From positions 1 to 64,000 of the forward strand of contig NZ_SMOK01000008.1 in assembly GCF_004353925.1 (NCBI RefSeq): a stretch of DNA of 64,000 bases, read 5' to 3'. The stretch is from Pseudomonas sp. H9. Lineage in GTDB: Bacteria > Pseudomonadota > Gammaproteobacteria > Pseudomonadales > Pseudomonadaceae. The translations under genes and the position numbers were made by a program. Shown here one piece after another: positions 15,900 to 25,306 of this stretch (its first letter is position 1; the number at the start of each line of letters is the position of its first letter). The notes under the pieces are model-generated. The model was not told where the DNA came from. It did no database searches and saw only the letters and a program-made list of their open reading frames with translations.

Positions 15900-18800
15900 T
15901 CAGCTGCTGAGCTGCTGCAACAACACTTCCAGCGGATGACGCAAGGTCCGATCAGCCTGGCGCTTGACCTGGCTGCGGCACGAATAGCCAGTCGCCAGCG
16001 CTTCGCCTTCTTTGTCCAGCTTGGTCGCCCAGGACTGTTCGAAGATGGTCTTCGAGGTTTCCTGATTACGAGCCTCGTGACCATAAGTACCGGACATTCC
16101 GCAGCAACCGGTGGCTTCGGTGGAGAGTTTCAGGCCCAGGCGGGCAAACACCTGCTCCCACTGTCGCGTACTGGCCGGCACGTTGGTTTTCTCGGTGCAG
16201 TGCGCCATCAAGCGGTAGGTGGTGGTTGTCCGGGTTGGCTGCTCGGGCAGCACATCCATCAGCCACTCCTGCGGCAACAGCACTTTCGGGCATGCCCCCA
16301 GACCTGGAACCTTCTGGTACTCCTGGCGATAAACCAGGGTCATGGCCGGGTCCAGGCCCACCAGCGGCACACCGCACTCCGCCAAAGCACTGAGCTCACG
16401 GGCATTGCGAATCGCCGCCTTGTTGAAGGCACCGAGGAAGCCTTGAACGTGCAATGGCTTGCCGTTTGCACTGTACGGCGCCAGATAAATACGATGCCCC
16501 AGGCGATACGCAAGGTCGATGAAAGCCGCCAGCACCGGGGTTTCGAAGTAGCGGGTGAAGGCATCCTGAACCAGCACGATGCTGCGCTCGCGCTGGGCCG
16601 GGGTCAGTTCGCGCAGGGCCGGGATGCTGGCCACACGCACGTTGCAACGCGTCAGGGTAGCCTGGAAGTTGTAGCGACTGATCAGCGGGCTGTCGAGCAT
16701 ACCGACATGGCGCTCAAGCAGGTTGCTTACCCACTTCGAGCCCATCACCGCGTTGTACAGGCCGGGAGCATAAGCCAGGTACGGAATAGTGAACTCCAGC
16801 GAGCCGATCAGGTAGTCGCGCAGCGGCCGCTGATAACGCCCGTGGTACAGCTCCAGAAAACGCGAGCGGAACTCCGGTACGTTGACCTTGATCGGGCACT
16901 GGCCCGCGCACGACTTACAGGCCAGGCAGCCGGCCATGGCGTCGTACACCTCGTGGGAGAAGTCTGCCTCACCCTTGTTGCGTGCCAGGTTGTTACGCAG
17001 ACGTGCCGGCAGACCTTTGAGCCAGTTGAGCTTGCCTTGGGCAGTCGCCAGCACGTCGATGTTGGCAGCGCCTTGCAAGCGCAGCCATTCGCGGATCAGC
17101 GACGCACGGCCTTTGGGTGAATGTTGACGTTCGCGGGTGGCTTTCCACGACGGGCACATGGCGTCGTTGGGGTCGTAGTTGTAGCAGGCACCGTTGCCGT
17201 TACAGTGCACGGCGCTGCCGAAGCTTTGCCACACGCGCTCGTCGATCTGGCGGTCGAAGTCGCCGCGCATCGGTGCCTCGTTGACCTTGATCAGGCCCTG
17301 GGCGCTGTCCGGCGGGGTGCAGATTTTGCCGGGGTTGAGCTGGTTGTGCGGGTCGAACGCGCCTTTGAGCGCCTGCAGCGACGGGTACAATTCACCGAAG
17401 TATTCCGGCACGTATTCCGAACGCAGGCCTTTGCCATGTTCACCCCAGAGCAGGCCGCCATAGCGCAGGGTCAGGGCGGCCACGGCATCGGAAATCGGTT
17501 TGACCAGCGCGGCCTGGGCCGGGTCTTTCATGTCCAGCGCCGGGCGAACGTGGAGTACGCCGGCATCGACGTGGCCGAACATGCCGTAGGCCAGGCCATA
17601 GCCATCGAGTAAGGCTCTGAAGTCGGCAATGTAGTCCGCCAGTTGTTCCGGTGGCACGGCGGTGTCTTCAACGAACGGCTGCGGGCGCACTTCGCCCTCG
17701 ACGTTGCCGAGCAGGCCCACCGAACGCTTACGCATGGTGTAGACCCGGGTCACCGCCTCGGCACCTTCGGCCAGGGTGTGGCCCAGGCGCTCGACGCCTT
17801 TGTCGGCCTGCAGGTGAGCGACAAAGGCCTGCACCCGCGCATTCACTTCAGCCGGGTCATCACCACAGAACTCAACGAGGTTGATACCCAAGGTCGGGCG
17901 CTCGGCATCCGCCGGGAAATACTCGGCGACGCTGTGCCAGACAATGTCTTTCATCGCCAGCATCAACACTTTGGAGTCGACAGTTTCAATCGACAGCGGC
18001 TTGTGCGCCATCAGCGCATTGGCGTCGCGCAGGGCATCCATGAAGCTGGTGTAGCGCACGTTGACCAGCACCGCGTATTTAGGGATCGGCAGCACATTGA
18101 GCTTGGCCTCGACCACATACCCCAGCGAACCCTCGGCACCGCACAGCACACTGTTGAGGTTGAAGCGGCCCTGCTCATCGCGCAGGTGCGCCAGGTCGTA
18201 ACCGGTCAGGCAACGGTTGAGCTTGGGAAAGGTCTGCTCGATCAGCTCGGCCTGGGTTTCCTGGATCTGCCGAGCGGTGCGGTACACCTCACCGGCACGA
18301 CCCGGCTCGGCGCAGGCCTGCTCCAGTTCATCGTCGCTCAACGGTCGGGTGTGCAAGCGCTGCCCCCCGAGCAATACGCTGTGCAGTTCAAGCACGTGGT
18401 CGCGGGTTTTACCGTAGGTGCAGCTGCCCTGGCCGCTGGCGTCGGTGTTGATCATGCCGCCGACGGTGGCGCGGTTGGAGGTCGACAGCTCTGGCGCGAA
18501 GAACAAGCCATGGGGCTTGAGCGCGGCATTGAGCTGGTCTTTGACCACACCGGCCTGAACCCGCACCCAACGCTCTTCGACGTTGATTTCAAGGATGCTG
18601 TTCATGTGCCGCGACAGGTCAACGACGATGCCGTCGGTCAGCGACTGGCCATTGGTGCCGGTGCCACCGCCGCGTGGCGTGAGTTTGACCGCTTTGAAGC
18701 GCGGCTCGGCCATCAGCGTCGCAATGCACGCGACGTCGTCGGCATCCTGGGGGAACACCGCCGCCTGCGGCAGGCGCTGGTAGATGGAGTTGTCGGTGGC

Positions 18801-18920
18801 CAGCACCGTGCGGGTGGCGTAGTCGGCACTGAGCTGGCCACGGAAACCGGCAGCGCGCAGGGCATCGAGGAAATCAGGGTACAGCGTGGCCGGTGCAGTG
18901 CCGGTCAATCGGGCGATCAT
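15900..18920 (-). CDS. YdiJ-type FAD/Fe-S dehydrogenase (2-hydroxyacid dehydrogenase family)
   Basis: The 1006-residue fusion matches the domain plan of E. coli YdiJ (about 1018 residues), reported as a D-2-hydroxyglutarate dehydrogenase. Order: FAD-binding PCMH domain with GGGTGTNGQSL (about 84-94), FAD-oxidase C-terminal domain (to about 500), ferredoxin-type cluster with CKSCAGQCP (about 665-673), and a glycolate-oxidase-like C-terminal part with TGCCGMSGTYG (about 930). It probably donates electrons to the quinone pool. The LysR gene is divergent from its promoter (152-bp gap). Substrate is inferred from homology only. Confidence 0.85.
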   Translation of the reverse strand: MIARLTGTAPATLYPDFLDALRAAGFRGQLSADYATRTVLATDNSIYQRLPQAAVFPQDADDVACIATLMAEPRFKAVKLTPRGGGTGTNGQSLTDGIVVDLSRHMNSILEINVEERWVRVQAGVVKDQLNAALKPHGLFFAPELSTSNRATVGGMINTDASGQGSCTYGKTRDHVLELHSVLLGGQRLHTRPLSDDELEQACAEPGRAGEVYRTARQIQETQAELIEQTFPKLNRCLTGYDLAHLRDEQGRFNLNSVLCGAEGSLGYVVEAKLNVLPIPKYAVLVNVRYTSFMDALRDANALMAHKPLSIETVDSKVLMLAMKDIVWHSVAEYFPADAERPTLGINLVEFCGDDPAEVNARVQAFVAHLQADKGVERLGHTLAEGAEAVTRVYTMRKRSVGLLGNVEGEVRPQPFVEDTAVPPEQLADYIADFRALLDGYGLAYGMFGHVDAGVLHVRPALDMKDPAQAALVKPISDAVAALTLRYGGLLWGEHGKGLRSEYVPEYFGELYPSLQALKGAFDPHNQLNPGKICTPPDSAQGLIKVNEAPMRGDFDRQIDERVWQSFGSAVHCNGNGACYNYDPNDAMCPSWKATRERQHSPKGRASLIREWLRLQGAANIDVLATAQGKLNWLKGLPARLRNNLARNKGEADFSHEVYDAMAGCLACKSCAGQCPIKVNVPEFRSRFLELYHGRYQRPLRDYLIGSLEFTIPYLAYAPGLYNAVMGSKWVSNLLERHVGMLDSPLISRYNFQATLTRCNVRVASIPALRELTPAQRERSIVLVQDAFTRYFETPVLAAFIDLAYRLGHRIYLAPYSANGKPLHVQGFLGAFNKAAIRNARELSALAECGVPLVGLDPAMTLVYRQEYQKVPGLGACPKVLLPQEWLMDVLPEQPTRTTTTYRLMAHCTEKTNVPASTRQWEQVFARLGLKLSTEATGCCGMSGTYGHEARNQETSKTIFEQSWATKLDKEGEALATGYSCRSQVKRQADRTLRHPLEVLLQQLSS

Positions 18921-19072
18921 CGGGGGATGGCCTCATTTATGTCAGGCTAATCATGAATACGTGCTGAAACGGTATGGTCAGTACACGGTCAGGTAGTGGA
19001 TGATGCCAATGATCCCGCAGCCTTGAGCCAGGCACAAACGGATTATCCCGCAGCCTTTGATGACTTTTACGA

Positions 19073-19975
19073 ATGAATTACCGCAACCTCACCCCGTCCA
19101 TGTCCTTGCTGCTGGCATTTGAAGCCGCCGCACGCCATGAAAGCTACACCCGCGCCGCCGTGGAACTGGCCCTGACCCAAAGCGCCGTCAGCCGTCAGGT
19201 GCAGGCGCTGGAGCAGCAATTGGGGGTGACTTTATTCCGCCGCGAAGGCCGCACCGTCAAGCTCACCGAAGTTGGTCGCCTGTATCAACGCGAAATCAGC
19301 GAAGCCCTGGGCCGCGTGCGCAGCGCCACCCTGCACGCTATTGCCCATCAGGCCGGCGGCGGCAGTTTGCGCTTGGCCACCCTGCCAACCTTTGGTTCGA
19401 AATGGTTGTTGCCACGCCTGCATGAGTTCTACCGCAGCCATCCTGAAGTGCTGGTGCACATCAATTCACGGATTGAACCGGTCGACTTCGACACCAGCGG
19501 CATAGACGCCGCGATTGTCGTTGCCACCCATGAGTTGCCGGGGCTGATCTGCCATCGTCTGCACGCGGAAGAATTGATGGTGATTCTGTCACCGACACTG
19601 GCGGCCACCCTGCCCGCCTGGGACGCCAAAGCCATCAGCCAGCAAGTGCTCCTGAGTGTCGCCAACAACGCCAATGCCTGGGGTGAATGGTTCACCCACC
19701 ACGGCCTCGCGCATCAGGCAATGCGCCTGGGGCCGAGTTTCGAATTGACCTCGCACCTGATCCAAGCCGTGCGTGCCGACATCGGCATTGGCCTGGTGCC
19801 ACGCATTCTGATCAGTGATGAGTTGGCCAGCGGCGAGCTGAGCAGCCCTACCTCGCCCTTTGCCAGCGTCCGCAGTTACTACCTGGTGTACCCACCGCGA
19901 AATCAGGCGCTGCCTGCGCTGCAGGCGTTTCGCAGTTGGCTGCTGGACAAGGCCGGAATGGAGCTTAAAGGTTGA
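19073..19975 (+). CDS. LysR-family regulator, GcvA-like
   Basis: The 300-residue LTTR has an N-terminal winged helix (about 8-66; AAVELALTQSAVSRQVQALE) and a periplasmic-binding-like effector domain (about 93-295). The residue pattern PSMSLLLAFEAAARHESYTRA is typical of the GcvA/AmpR-like branch. It diverges from the YdiJ-like dehydrogenase gene, the usual arrangement for a LysR protein and its target. No strong ribosome site is visible; the ATG is chosen by family length. Confidence 0.88.
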   Translation: MNYRNLTPSMSLLLAFEAAARHESYTRAAVELALTQSAVSRQVQALEQQLGVTLFRREGRTVKLTEVGRLYQREISEALGRVRSATLHAIAHQAGGGSLRLATLPTFGSKWLLPRLHEFYRSHPEVLVHINSRIEPVDFDTSGIDAAIVVATHELPGLICHRLHAEELMVILSPTLAATLPAWDAKAISQQVLLSVANNANAWGEWFTHHGLAHQAMRLGPSFELTSHLIQAVRADIGIGLVPRILISDELASGELSSPTSPFASVRSYYLVYPPRNQALPALQAFRSWLLDKAGMELKG

Positions 19976-19999
19976 GCGCGACGCGGTAACGTCGCGCTC
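19974..19999. terminator. Hairpin between convergent lysR-type and rlhA genes
   Basis: A perfect 10-bp stem, GAGCGCGACG / CGTCGCGCTC with a CGGTAA loop, overlaps the end of the LysR gene. It has no clear T-run on either strand, so termination efficiency is uncertain. Confidence 0.5.
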
Positions 20000-20007
20000 G
20001 TGCTCAC

Positions 20008-22002
20008 TCAATGCGGTGCGCGCGGGATGGTTTTCAGCAGGTCTTCCGGGCTGATGTGCCCCACCACCGGTTGGCTACCCGGTTGCGGCAGGTCGAAGAT
20101 GTGGCCCTTCATCTTGCCGATGATGTGCATCTCGCACGGCTTGCAGTCGAACTTCAGGGTCAGCACTTCATCACCGTGAATCAACTGCATCGGCGCCACC
20201 TTGGTACGCACACCGGTGACGCCCTTGGCCTGTTTCGGGCACAGGTTGAAGGAGAACCGCAGGCAGTGCTTGGTGATCATCACCGGCACCTCGCCTTTCT
20301 CTTCATGGGCTTCGAACGCTGCGTCGATCAGTTTCACGCCATGACGGTGATAGAAATCACGCGCCTTCTGGTTGTAGACGTTGGCCAGGAACGACAGGTG
20401 CGACTCCGGGTACACCGGCGGTGGGTTGCTTTCAGCCTTGCGGCTGCCCCGTGGGTGAGCCTCGACGCGGGCGGCGGTGAGGGCTTCGATCACTTCACGG
20501 CGCAGTGCCTTGAGCTGTGAGTTGGGAATGAAGTACGCCTGCGGTGCATCCAGCTTGATGTCGATGGCGTGATATTGCGTGGTGCCCAGTTGGCCGAGCA
20601 GATCCTGCAGTTGTTCCAGCGCCTGCTCTGGCTTATTGGCCACACCGAACGGACCGTCGAGGCTGACACTGGCACTGACGCCCTCTTCACTGGTGGCGGT
20701 CAGTTGCAGGCGCTCTTCACGCAGGCAGGCCGACCACTTCAGGCCAATGCGGCGCTCGGCGGAAGTCTTCTGCAGCGCTTGCTGCCAGTTGTGGTCGAGG
20801 TTCCGGCTCAGCGGGTGGTTAGGCCGTAGCTGATGCAGCCCTTTTGGCATCTCGTTCGGCTCGACGCGATAGCGGTAGCGCTTTTCGCCCTCTTCATCGA
20901 ACTCGCCCTTAGGCTCGGCGATGTTGGCGCGAAAGCCGACGACTTCGCGCTTGACCAGCACATTGAGGCCGTCGCCGTTGGACAGTGGCTCATGGGTGAC
21001 AACTTGCAGGTCGCGCTTGCCAACTTTCTCCACCACGCCCACCGCCAGGCCGGTGAAAGTCGGCGAGTCGAAGGCGCCGATATCGATTTTGCGTTCGCTG
21101 ACGAAGTAATCGGTGCTGCCGCGGTGGAAGGTTTTGTCCGGGTCCGGCACGAAGAAGTGTGCAGTACGGCCGCTGGAGGCGCGGGCCAGGTCAGGACGGT
21201 CTTCAAGGACTTCGTCCAGGCGCTGGCGGTAATAGGCGGTGATGTTCTTCACATAGCCCATGTCCTTGTAGCGCCCTTCGATTTTGAACGAGCGCACACC
21301 GGCTTCGACCAGGGCGCGGATGTTGGCGCTCTGGTTGTTGTCTTTCATCGACAGCAGGTGTTTTTCGTAGGCGATCACCCCACCCTTTTCATCTTTGAGG
21401 GTGTACGGCAGGCGGCAAGCCTGGGAGCAGTCACCGCGGTTGGCACTGCGGCCAGTCTGGGCGTGGGAAATGTTGCACTGGCCGGAGAACGCCACGCACA
21501 ACGCACCATGAATGAAGAACTCGATGGCGGCGTCGGTTTCATCGGCGATGGCGCGGATTTCCTTGAGGTTCAGCTCACGCGCCAACACCAGCTGCGAGAA
21601 ACCGGCCTGATCGAGGAACTTGGCCCGCGCCAGGGTGCGGATGTCAGTTTGGGTACTGGCATGCAGCTCGATTGGCGGGATATCCAGCTCCATCACGCCC
21701 AGATCCTGGACGATCAGCGCGTCGACACCGGCGTCGTACAGCTGGTGGATCAGCTTGCGCGCTGGCTCCAGCTCGTTGTCGTGCAGGATGGTGTTGATGG
21801 TGGTGAACACCCGGGCATGGTAGCGACGGGCAAACTCCACCAACTGAGCGATATCGCTCACCTCGTTGCAGGCGTTGTGGCGGGCGCCAAAGCTTGGGCC
21901 ACCGATATAGACGGCGTCGGCGCCATGCAGAATGGCCTCGCGGGCGATGGCAACATCGCGGGCAGGGCTGAGCAGTTCCAGGTGATGCTTGGGTAAGGAC
22001 AT
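20008..22002 (-). CDS. rlhA: 23S rRNA 5-hydroxycytidine C2501 synthase (U32 family)
   Basis: The 664-residue U32-family protein aligns over its whole length with E. coli RlhA (YdcP), which hydroxylates C2501 of 23S rRNA using a prephenate-linked reaction. Shared blocks include HLELLSPARD, IPPIELHASTQTDIRT, FSGQCNISHAQTGRSANRGD and SQACRLPYTLKDE. The conserved cysteines of the Fe-S site (GQCN, DCSQAC) and the late KFDCKPCEMH motif are all present. It is often annotated only as a collagenase-like peptidase; no peptidase role is expected. It appears monocistronic. Confidence 0.93.
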   Translation of the reverse strand: MSLPKHHLELLSPARDVAIAREAILHGADAVYIGGPSFGARHNACNEVSDIAQLVEFARRYHARVFTTINTILHDNELEPARKLIHQLYDAGVDALIVQDLGVMELDIPPIELHASTQTDIRTLARAKFLDQAGFSQLVLARELNLKEIRAIADETDAAIEFFIHGALCVAFSGQCNISHAQTGRSANRGDCSQACRLPYTLKDEKGGVIAYEKHLLSMKDNNQSANIRALVEAGVRSFKIEGRYKDMGYVKNITAYYRQRLDEVLEDRPDLARASSGRTAHFFVPDPDKTFHRGSTDYFVSERKIDIGAFDSPTFTGLAVGVVEKVGKRDLQVVTHEPLSNGDGLNVLVKREVVGFRANIAEPKGEFDEEGEKRYRYRVEPNEMPKGLHQLRPNHPLSRNLDHNWQQALQKTSAERRIGLKWSACLREERLQLTATSEEGVSASVSLDGPFGVANKPEQALEQLQDLLGQLGTTQYHAIDIKLDAPQAYFIPNSQLKALRREVIEALTAARVEAHPRGSRKAESNPPPVYPESHLSFLANVYNQKARDFYHRHGVKLIDAAFEAHEEKGEVPVMITKHCLRFSFNLCPKQAKGVTGVRTKVAPMQLIHGDEVLTLKFDCKPCEMHIIGKMKGHIFDLPQPGSQPVVGHISPEDLLKTIPRAPH

Positions 22003-22097
22003 GTTTTTTTAGTCAGGCTTGTCACGATCAAGGCGCGCATTGTAGCGCGAAACGCGTGACGAGCACCCCCGCCCTGCCCGATGGCGGCACCTCACCT

Positions 22098-22182
22098 GTA
22101 GGAGCGGCGGTGCGGCGACCCGACTTGCCCCGCGATGCGATGTGACAGACAGATCGCTATCGCGGGGCAAGCCCGCTCCCAC
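22098..22182. repeat. Composite REP pair with an atypical left unit
   Basis: The right unit is a standard REP. The left unit begins GTAGGAGCGG and ends CTTGCCCCGCGA but contains about 16 extra bases around GGTGCGGCGACCCG. It looks like a hybrid of two REP types. Confidence 0.85.
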
Positions 22183-22188
22183 CGTACC

Positions 22189-22569
22189 TCAGGCTTTGGC
22201 GGCCATTGCGGTGACTTCGACACGCATGCCTTCAACCGCCAGCGAGGCCACGCCAACCGCAGCGCGTACAGGCCAGGGTTTGCTGAAGAAACGCTGGTAA
22301 ACCTCGTTGAAGGCAGCGCGGTCGGCCATGTCAGTGAGGTAAATGGTCAGGTGCAGCACCCGATCCATCGAGCTGCCGGCGCGCTCCAGTGCAACCTTCA
22401 GCGCTTGCAGGGTGCATTCGCTCTGCACGGTGATGTCGCCCAGCTCCAGGCTGCCATCGGCACGGGTAGGAATCTGGGTAGAGACCAGCACGCCGCCGAA
22501 GCCGGCGACATCGCTGGAGATGGACTCCGGGTCAGGATCTGGGATGTAGGTAATGTCGTGGTTGGCCAT
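22189..22569 (-). CDS. RidA-family (YjgF/UK114) protein
   Basis: The 126-residue Rid-superfamily protein keeps the Arg of the active-site cleft (PVRAAVGVASLAVEGMRVEV). RidA enzymes hydrolyse reactive enamine/imine products of PLP enzymes, such as 2-aminoacrylate. The sequence departs from classic RidA, so it may belong to another Rid subgroup. The start at 22569 gives the family N-terminus MANHDITYIPDP. It is separated from the neighbours and is likely monocistronic. Confidence 0.85.
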   Translation of the reverse strand: MANHDITYIPDPDPESISSDVAGFGGVLVSTQIPTRADGSLELGDITVQSECTLQALKVALERAGSSMDRVLHLTIYLTDMADRAAFNEVYQRFFSKPWPVRAAVGVASLAVEGMRVEVTAMAAKA

Positions 22570-22763
22570 GAAAAATGTCCTGCTGAATGGAAAAACACTA
22601 TGATGCCTGAGTGGCCGCAACAGTAACCGGCTGTTTTAAAAACAAATTATGTGATTTGGCTCTTCCCAGGCGGCAGAAAAGTTGGTAAATTTCCGCACAT
22701 TCCTGCAACGGCAGTGAATAACCTCTCTTCAAACGAGTGTTCAGCACTCGTCGCAGTAGCTAC

Positions 22764-22838
22764 AGGGGCGTCGCCAAGCGGTAAGGCAGCAGGTTTTGAT
22801 CCTGCCATGCGTTGGTTCGAATCCAGCCGCCCCTGCCA
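22764..22838 (+). tRNA. tRNA-Gln (anticodon TTG)
   Basis: A full cloverleaf can be drawn. The acceptor stem pairs AGGGGCG (22764-22770) with CGCCCCT (22828-22834), followed by G and an encoded CCA. The anticodon stem GCAGG/CCTGC encloses the loop TTTTGAT with anticodon TTG, and the T-arm GTTCGAATC is standard. A small CGAGTG/CACTCG hairpin lies just upstream (22733-22751). The rest of the 22570-22763 gap shows nothing recognisable. Confidence 0.96.
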
Positions 22839-22927
22839 TTTTTCTTCTTCTCATCCAAGTTCAGTTCACGACAGTATCGTCGCAAGCACTCGCGCACCTC
22901 ACACATCTTGCTCGGCCTATAACAGGC

Positions 22928-22955
22928 AGGGTTGGCGCTGTGTCGCGCCAACCCT
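22928..22955 (-). terminator. Hairpin after the amidase gene
   Basis: A perfect 11-bp stem, AGGGTTGGCGC / GCGCCAACCCT with a 6-nt loop, lies 10 nt past the amidase stop. The following minus-strand bases are only weakly T-rich. Confidence 0.6.
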
Positions 22956-22964
22956 GACCGCTAT

Positions 22965-24674
22965 TTACTTCGCTACCAGTGGCGGCGTACGCGGTGGCAC
23001 CAAGCGCTTGGAGCCGGTCGATTCGAACGCCGACGCCAGACGCAGCAGCGACGAGTCGTCATAGGCGCGACCAGCAAAGGTCAAGCCGACCGGCATGCCA
23101 ATATCGGCCATCACACCCATCGGCACGGTGACTGTGGGCACACCCAGATGACGAATGGCCAGGTTGCCATTGGCCACCCACACACCGTTGCTCCAGGCGA
23201 TATCCGCCGACGCCGGGTCGACATCCGCATTGGCCGGTGCAACGTCAGCGACGGTCGGGAACAGCACGGCATCCAGCCCCAGGCCATCCATCCACTCTTC
23301 CAGGTCGATACGCCGGGTTTTCTCCAGGCCACGCAGACCGTCTGGCACAGTACTGATCTGATCCCATGGAGTGATGCCACGTTCGGCCATGCGCACGTAT
23401 TCGTCCATGCCCGCAGCCAGATCCCCTTCCCGGTTTGGCAGCGTGCCAGGGTCGTGAGGGAAAATCTTCGGCCCGTCGACATCGACCAGGCGGTTCAGTT
23501 TGGGGTCGCCGTTGGCCTGAAGGAAGTCATCGAAGGCCCAGGCAGTCAGGTCCCACAACTCGTGGTGCAGGAACTCTTTGGAGATCAGGCCACGGTTGAA
23601 CACGGTTGGCGCACCAGGGCGATCACCTTCGCAGTTGGAAACCAGCGGGAAGTCCACATCGATAACTTCTGCGCCAGCAGCTTCCAGTGCTTTGCGAGCT
23701 GCTTCCCACAGGGCAATCACCGTCGGCCGGGTGTTGATGCGCTGGCCGGTCGGGCCGCCGATTCCCGGCGCTTCGCTAGTGCCTGCCTCGGGGTCAGCAT
23801 TGATGTACATGCGCGGAATACCCAGGCGCTTGCCTGCCAGCGCTTCGGCGCTGACCGCCAGTTCCAGATACGATGCCGGGCGTACCGAGGCAACGCTCGG
23901 GATCGGTACCCAAGGTTGCATCCGCCACAGATCGCCACGGGTATCAGGGTCTTCGGCGACCACTACATCGAGCACTTCAAGCAGGTCGGCCATGGTCCGG
24001 GCGAAGGGCACGACCACGTCCATGGTCGGCGTCAGCGGCCAGTTGCCACGCACCGAGATCACTCCACGCGACGGCGTGTAGGCACACAGGCCATTGTTCG
24101 ACGCAGGTCCGCGCCCGCTCGACCAGGTTTCTTCGGCCAGACCGAACGCCGAGAAGCTGGCGGCAGTGGCAGTGCCTGCACCATTGGAAGAACCCGAGGC
24201 AAACGGCGCAGTGAGGTACTCGGCGTTATACGGGCTCTCAGCCCGACCATACACCCCACGCTGCATGCCACCGTTGGCCATTGGTGGCATGTTGGTTTTA
24301 CCCAGGCAGATCGCACCGGCAGCACGCAAGCGCTCGATGGTGAAGGCATCACGGTAGGCAACCAGCTCGGCAAACGCCGGGCTGCCGGAGGCGGCGGTGA
24401 GCCCCTTGACCAGGTAGCTGTCCTTGGCCGTGTAAGGAATGCCATCCAGCGGGCCCAGGGTTTCGCCCTTCGCCCGACGGGCATCGGAGGCTTGGGCCTC
24501 GGCCAGCGCCTCGGGATTGCGCACCACTACTGCATTGAGCGCGGTGGCTGTGGCCGGGCCGTCATAGGCATCAATGCGCGCCAGGTAAGCTTGCACCAGC
24601 TCGACCGCCGTGGTCTGGCCAGACTCAAGCGCCGCCCGCAACTGGGCAATGGAAACTTCGGTGACTTCGATCAT
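22965..24674 (-). CDS. Amidase-signature family hydrolase
   Basis: The 569-residue amidase-signature enzyme has a Ser-cisSer-Lys triad inferred as Lys84 (YTAKDSYL), Ser163 (ASGSSNGAG) and Ser186 (ETWSSGRGPAS). The usual GGSSGGS and DTGGS motifs are altered, a variation typical of one subgroup that includes fungal amidases. It has no signal peptide, so it is cytoplasmic. Substrate is not predictable. It stands alone, with the tRNA downstream and a REP upstream. Confidence 0.87.
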   Translation of the reverse strand: MIEVTEVSIAQLRAALESGQTTAVELVQAYLARIDAYDGPATATALNAVVVRNPEALAEAQASDARRAKGETLGPLDGIPYTAKDSYLVKGLTAASGSPAFAELVAYRDAFTIERLRAAGAICLGKTNMPPMANGGMQRGVYGRAESPYNAEYLTAPFASGSSNGAGTATAASFSAFGLAEETWSSGRGPASNNGLCAYTPSRGVISVRGNWPLTPTMDVVVPFARTMADLLEVLDVVVAEDPDTRGDLWRMQPWVPIPSVASVRPASYLELAVSAEALAGKRLGIPRMYINADPEAGTSEAPGIGGPTGQRINTRPTVIALWEAARKALEAAGAEVIDVDFPLVSNCEGDRPGAPTVFNRGLISKEFLHHELWDLTAWAFDDFLQANGDPKLNRLVDVDGPKIFPHDPGTLPNREGDLAAGMDEYVRMAERGITPWDQISTVPDGLRGLEKTRRIDLEEWMDGLGLDAVLFPTVADVAPANADVDPASADIAWSNGVWVANGNLAIRHLGVPTVTVPMGVMADIGMPVGLTFAGRAYDDSSLLRLASAFESTGSKRLVPPRTPPLVAK

Positions 24675-24866
24675 GCGCTCACCACCGACGGCTGAAGGTT
24701 GATGCGGGGCATACTCAGAACAGGCACATCACATCGCTTAAAACGGGTTTTCATATCGAGTCTCATTGCACGCTATTACGCGAAACCGCGCATTGGCCAC
24801 CATGAAACCCTGACACTGCGTTGAAAGCAACTGCACCGGGGACAACAGCGCTGTGCAGTGCTGCAA

Positions 24867-24936
24867 GTAGGAGCGGGCTTGCCCCGCGATACGGTGTGGC
24901 TGACAGATCGCAATCGTGGGGCAAGCCCGCTCCTAC
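24867..24936. repeat. REP pair
   Basis: Two inverted REPs (one with a G-to-A change in TCGTGGGGC) lie just before the broken glyoxalase gene. The rest of 24675-24866 shows nothing recognisable. Confidence 0.93.
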
Positions 24937-24981
24937 CGGACGGTTACCCTCCTGAGCCACAACGGACAGCCCCCACCCAGC

Positions 24982-25287
24982 ATGCACCTCGCCCCGCCAT
25001 CCCGGTTCTGCGCATTTTGTTCGGCCGATAAAGCCAAGGAGTTCTATCTGGCCTGGAAACACCGCGACGGTTTGATCTTGCACCTGAGCGAGCATCATGG
25101 CGATGCCACGCTGGGTTCGACGGTGTTTGCCCGGATCGAGGACATCATCGCCCTGCAGAACGAACTGGTCGCCAAACGCTATGGCTATTCGCGGCCAGAA
25201 GCCGTCAGCGTTGGCTGGGGATTGCAGATGGAGATCGCTGACCCGTTCGGCAACCGACTGCGTTTTTGTCAGCAGATCGAAGGCTGA
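24982..25287 (+). pseudogene. Decayed glyoxalase/bleomycin-resistance-like gene
   Basis: The 101-codon frame preserves the C-terminal half of a glyoxalase-superfamily protein (HLSEHHGDATLGSTVF, GWGLQMEIADPFGNRLRF). The N-terminal half is almost gone: only KAKEFYL remains of the first module, and it joins directly to the WKHRDGLILHLSEHH region, skipping the expected 10-20 residues that contain the first strands. A REP pair lies 46 nt before the ATG. It is probably non-functional, produced by deletion. A short working protein is less likely. Confidence 0.7.
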
Positions 25288-25306
25288 GTTTCCGGAGCCA
25301 GAATAG

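Noticed and set aside
22760..22951. Small minus-strand protein containing GGWIRTNAWQDQNLL
   Set aside because: It is the reverse translation of the tRNA-Gln gene, a frequent annotation error.
24982..25287. Intact small glyoxalase
   Set aside because: The first structural module is missing and the retained parts join abruptly, so it is listed as a pseudogene.
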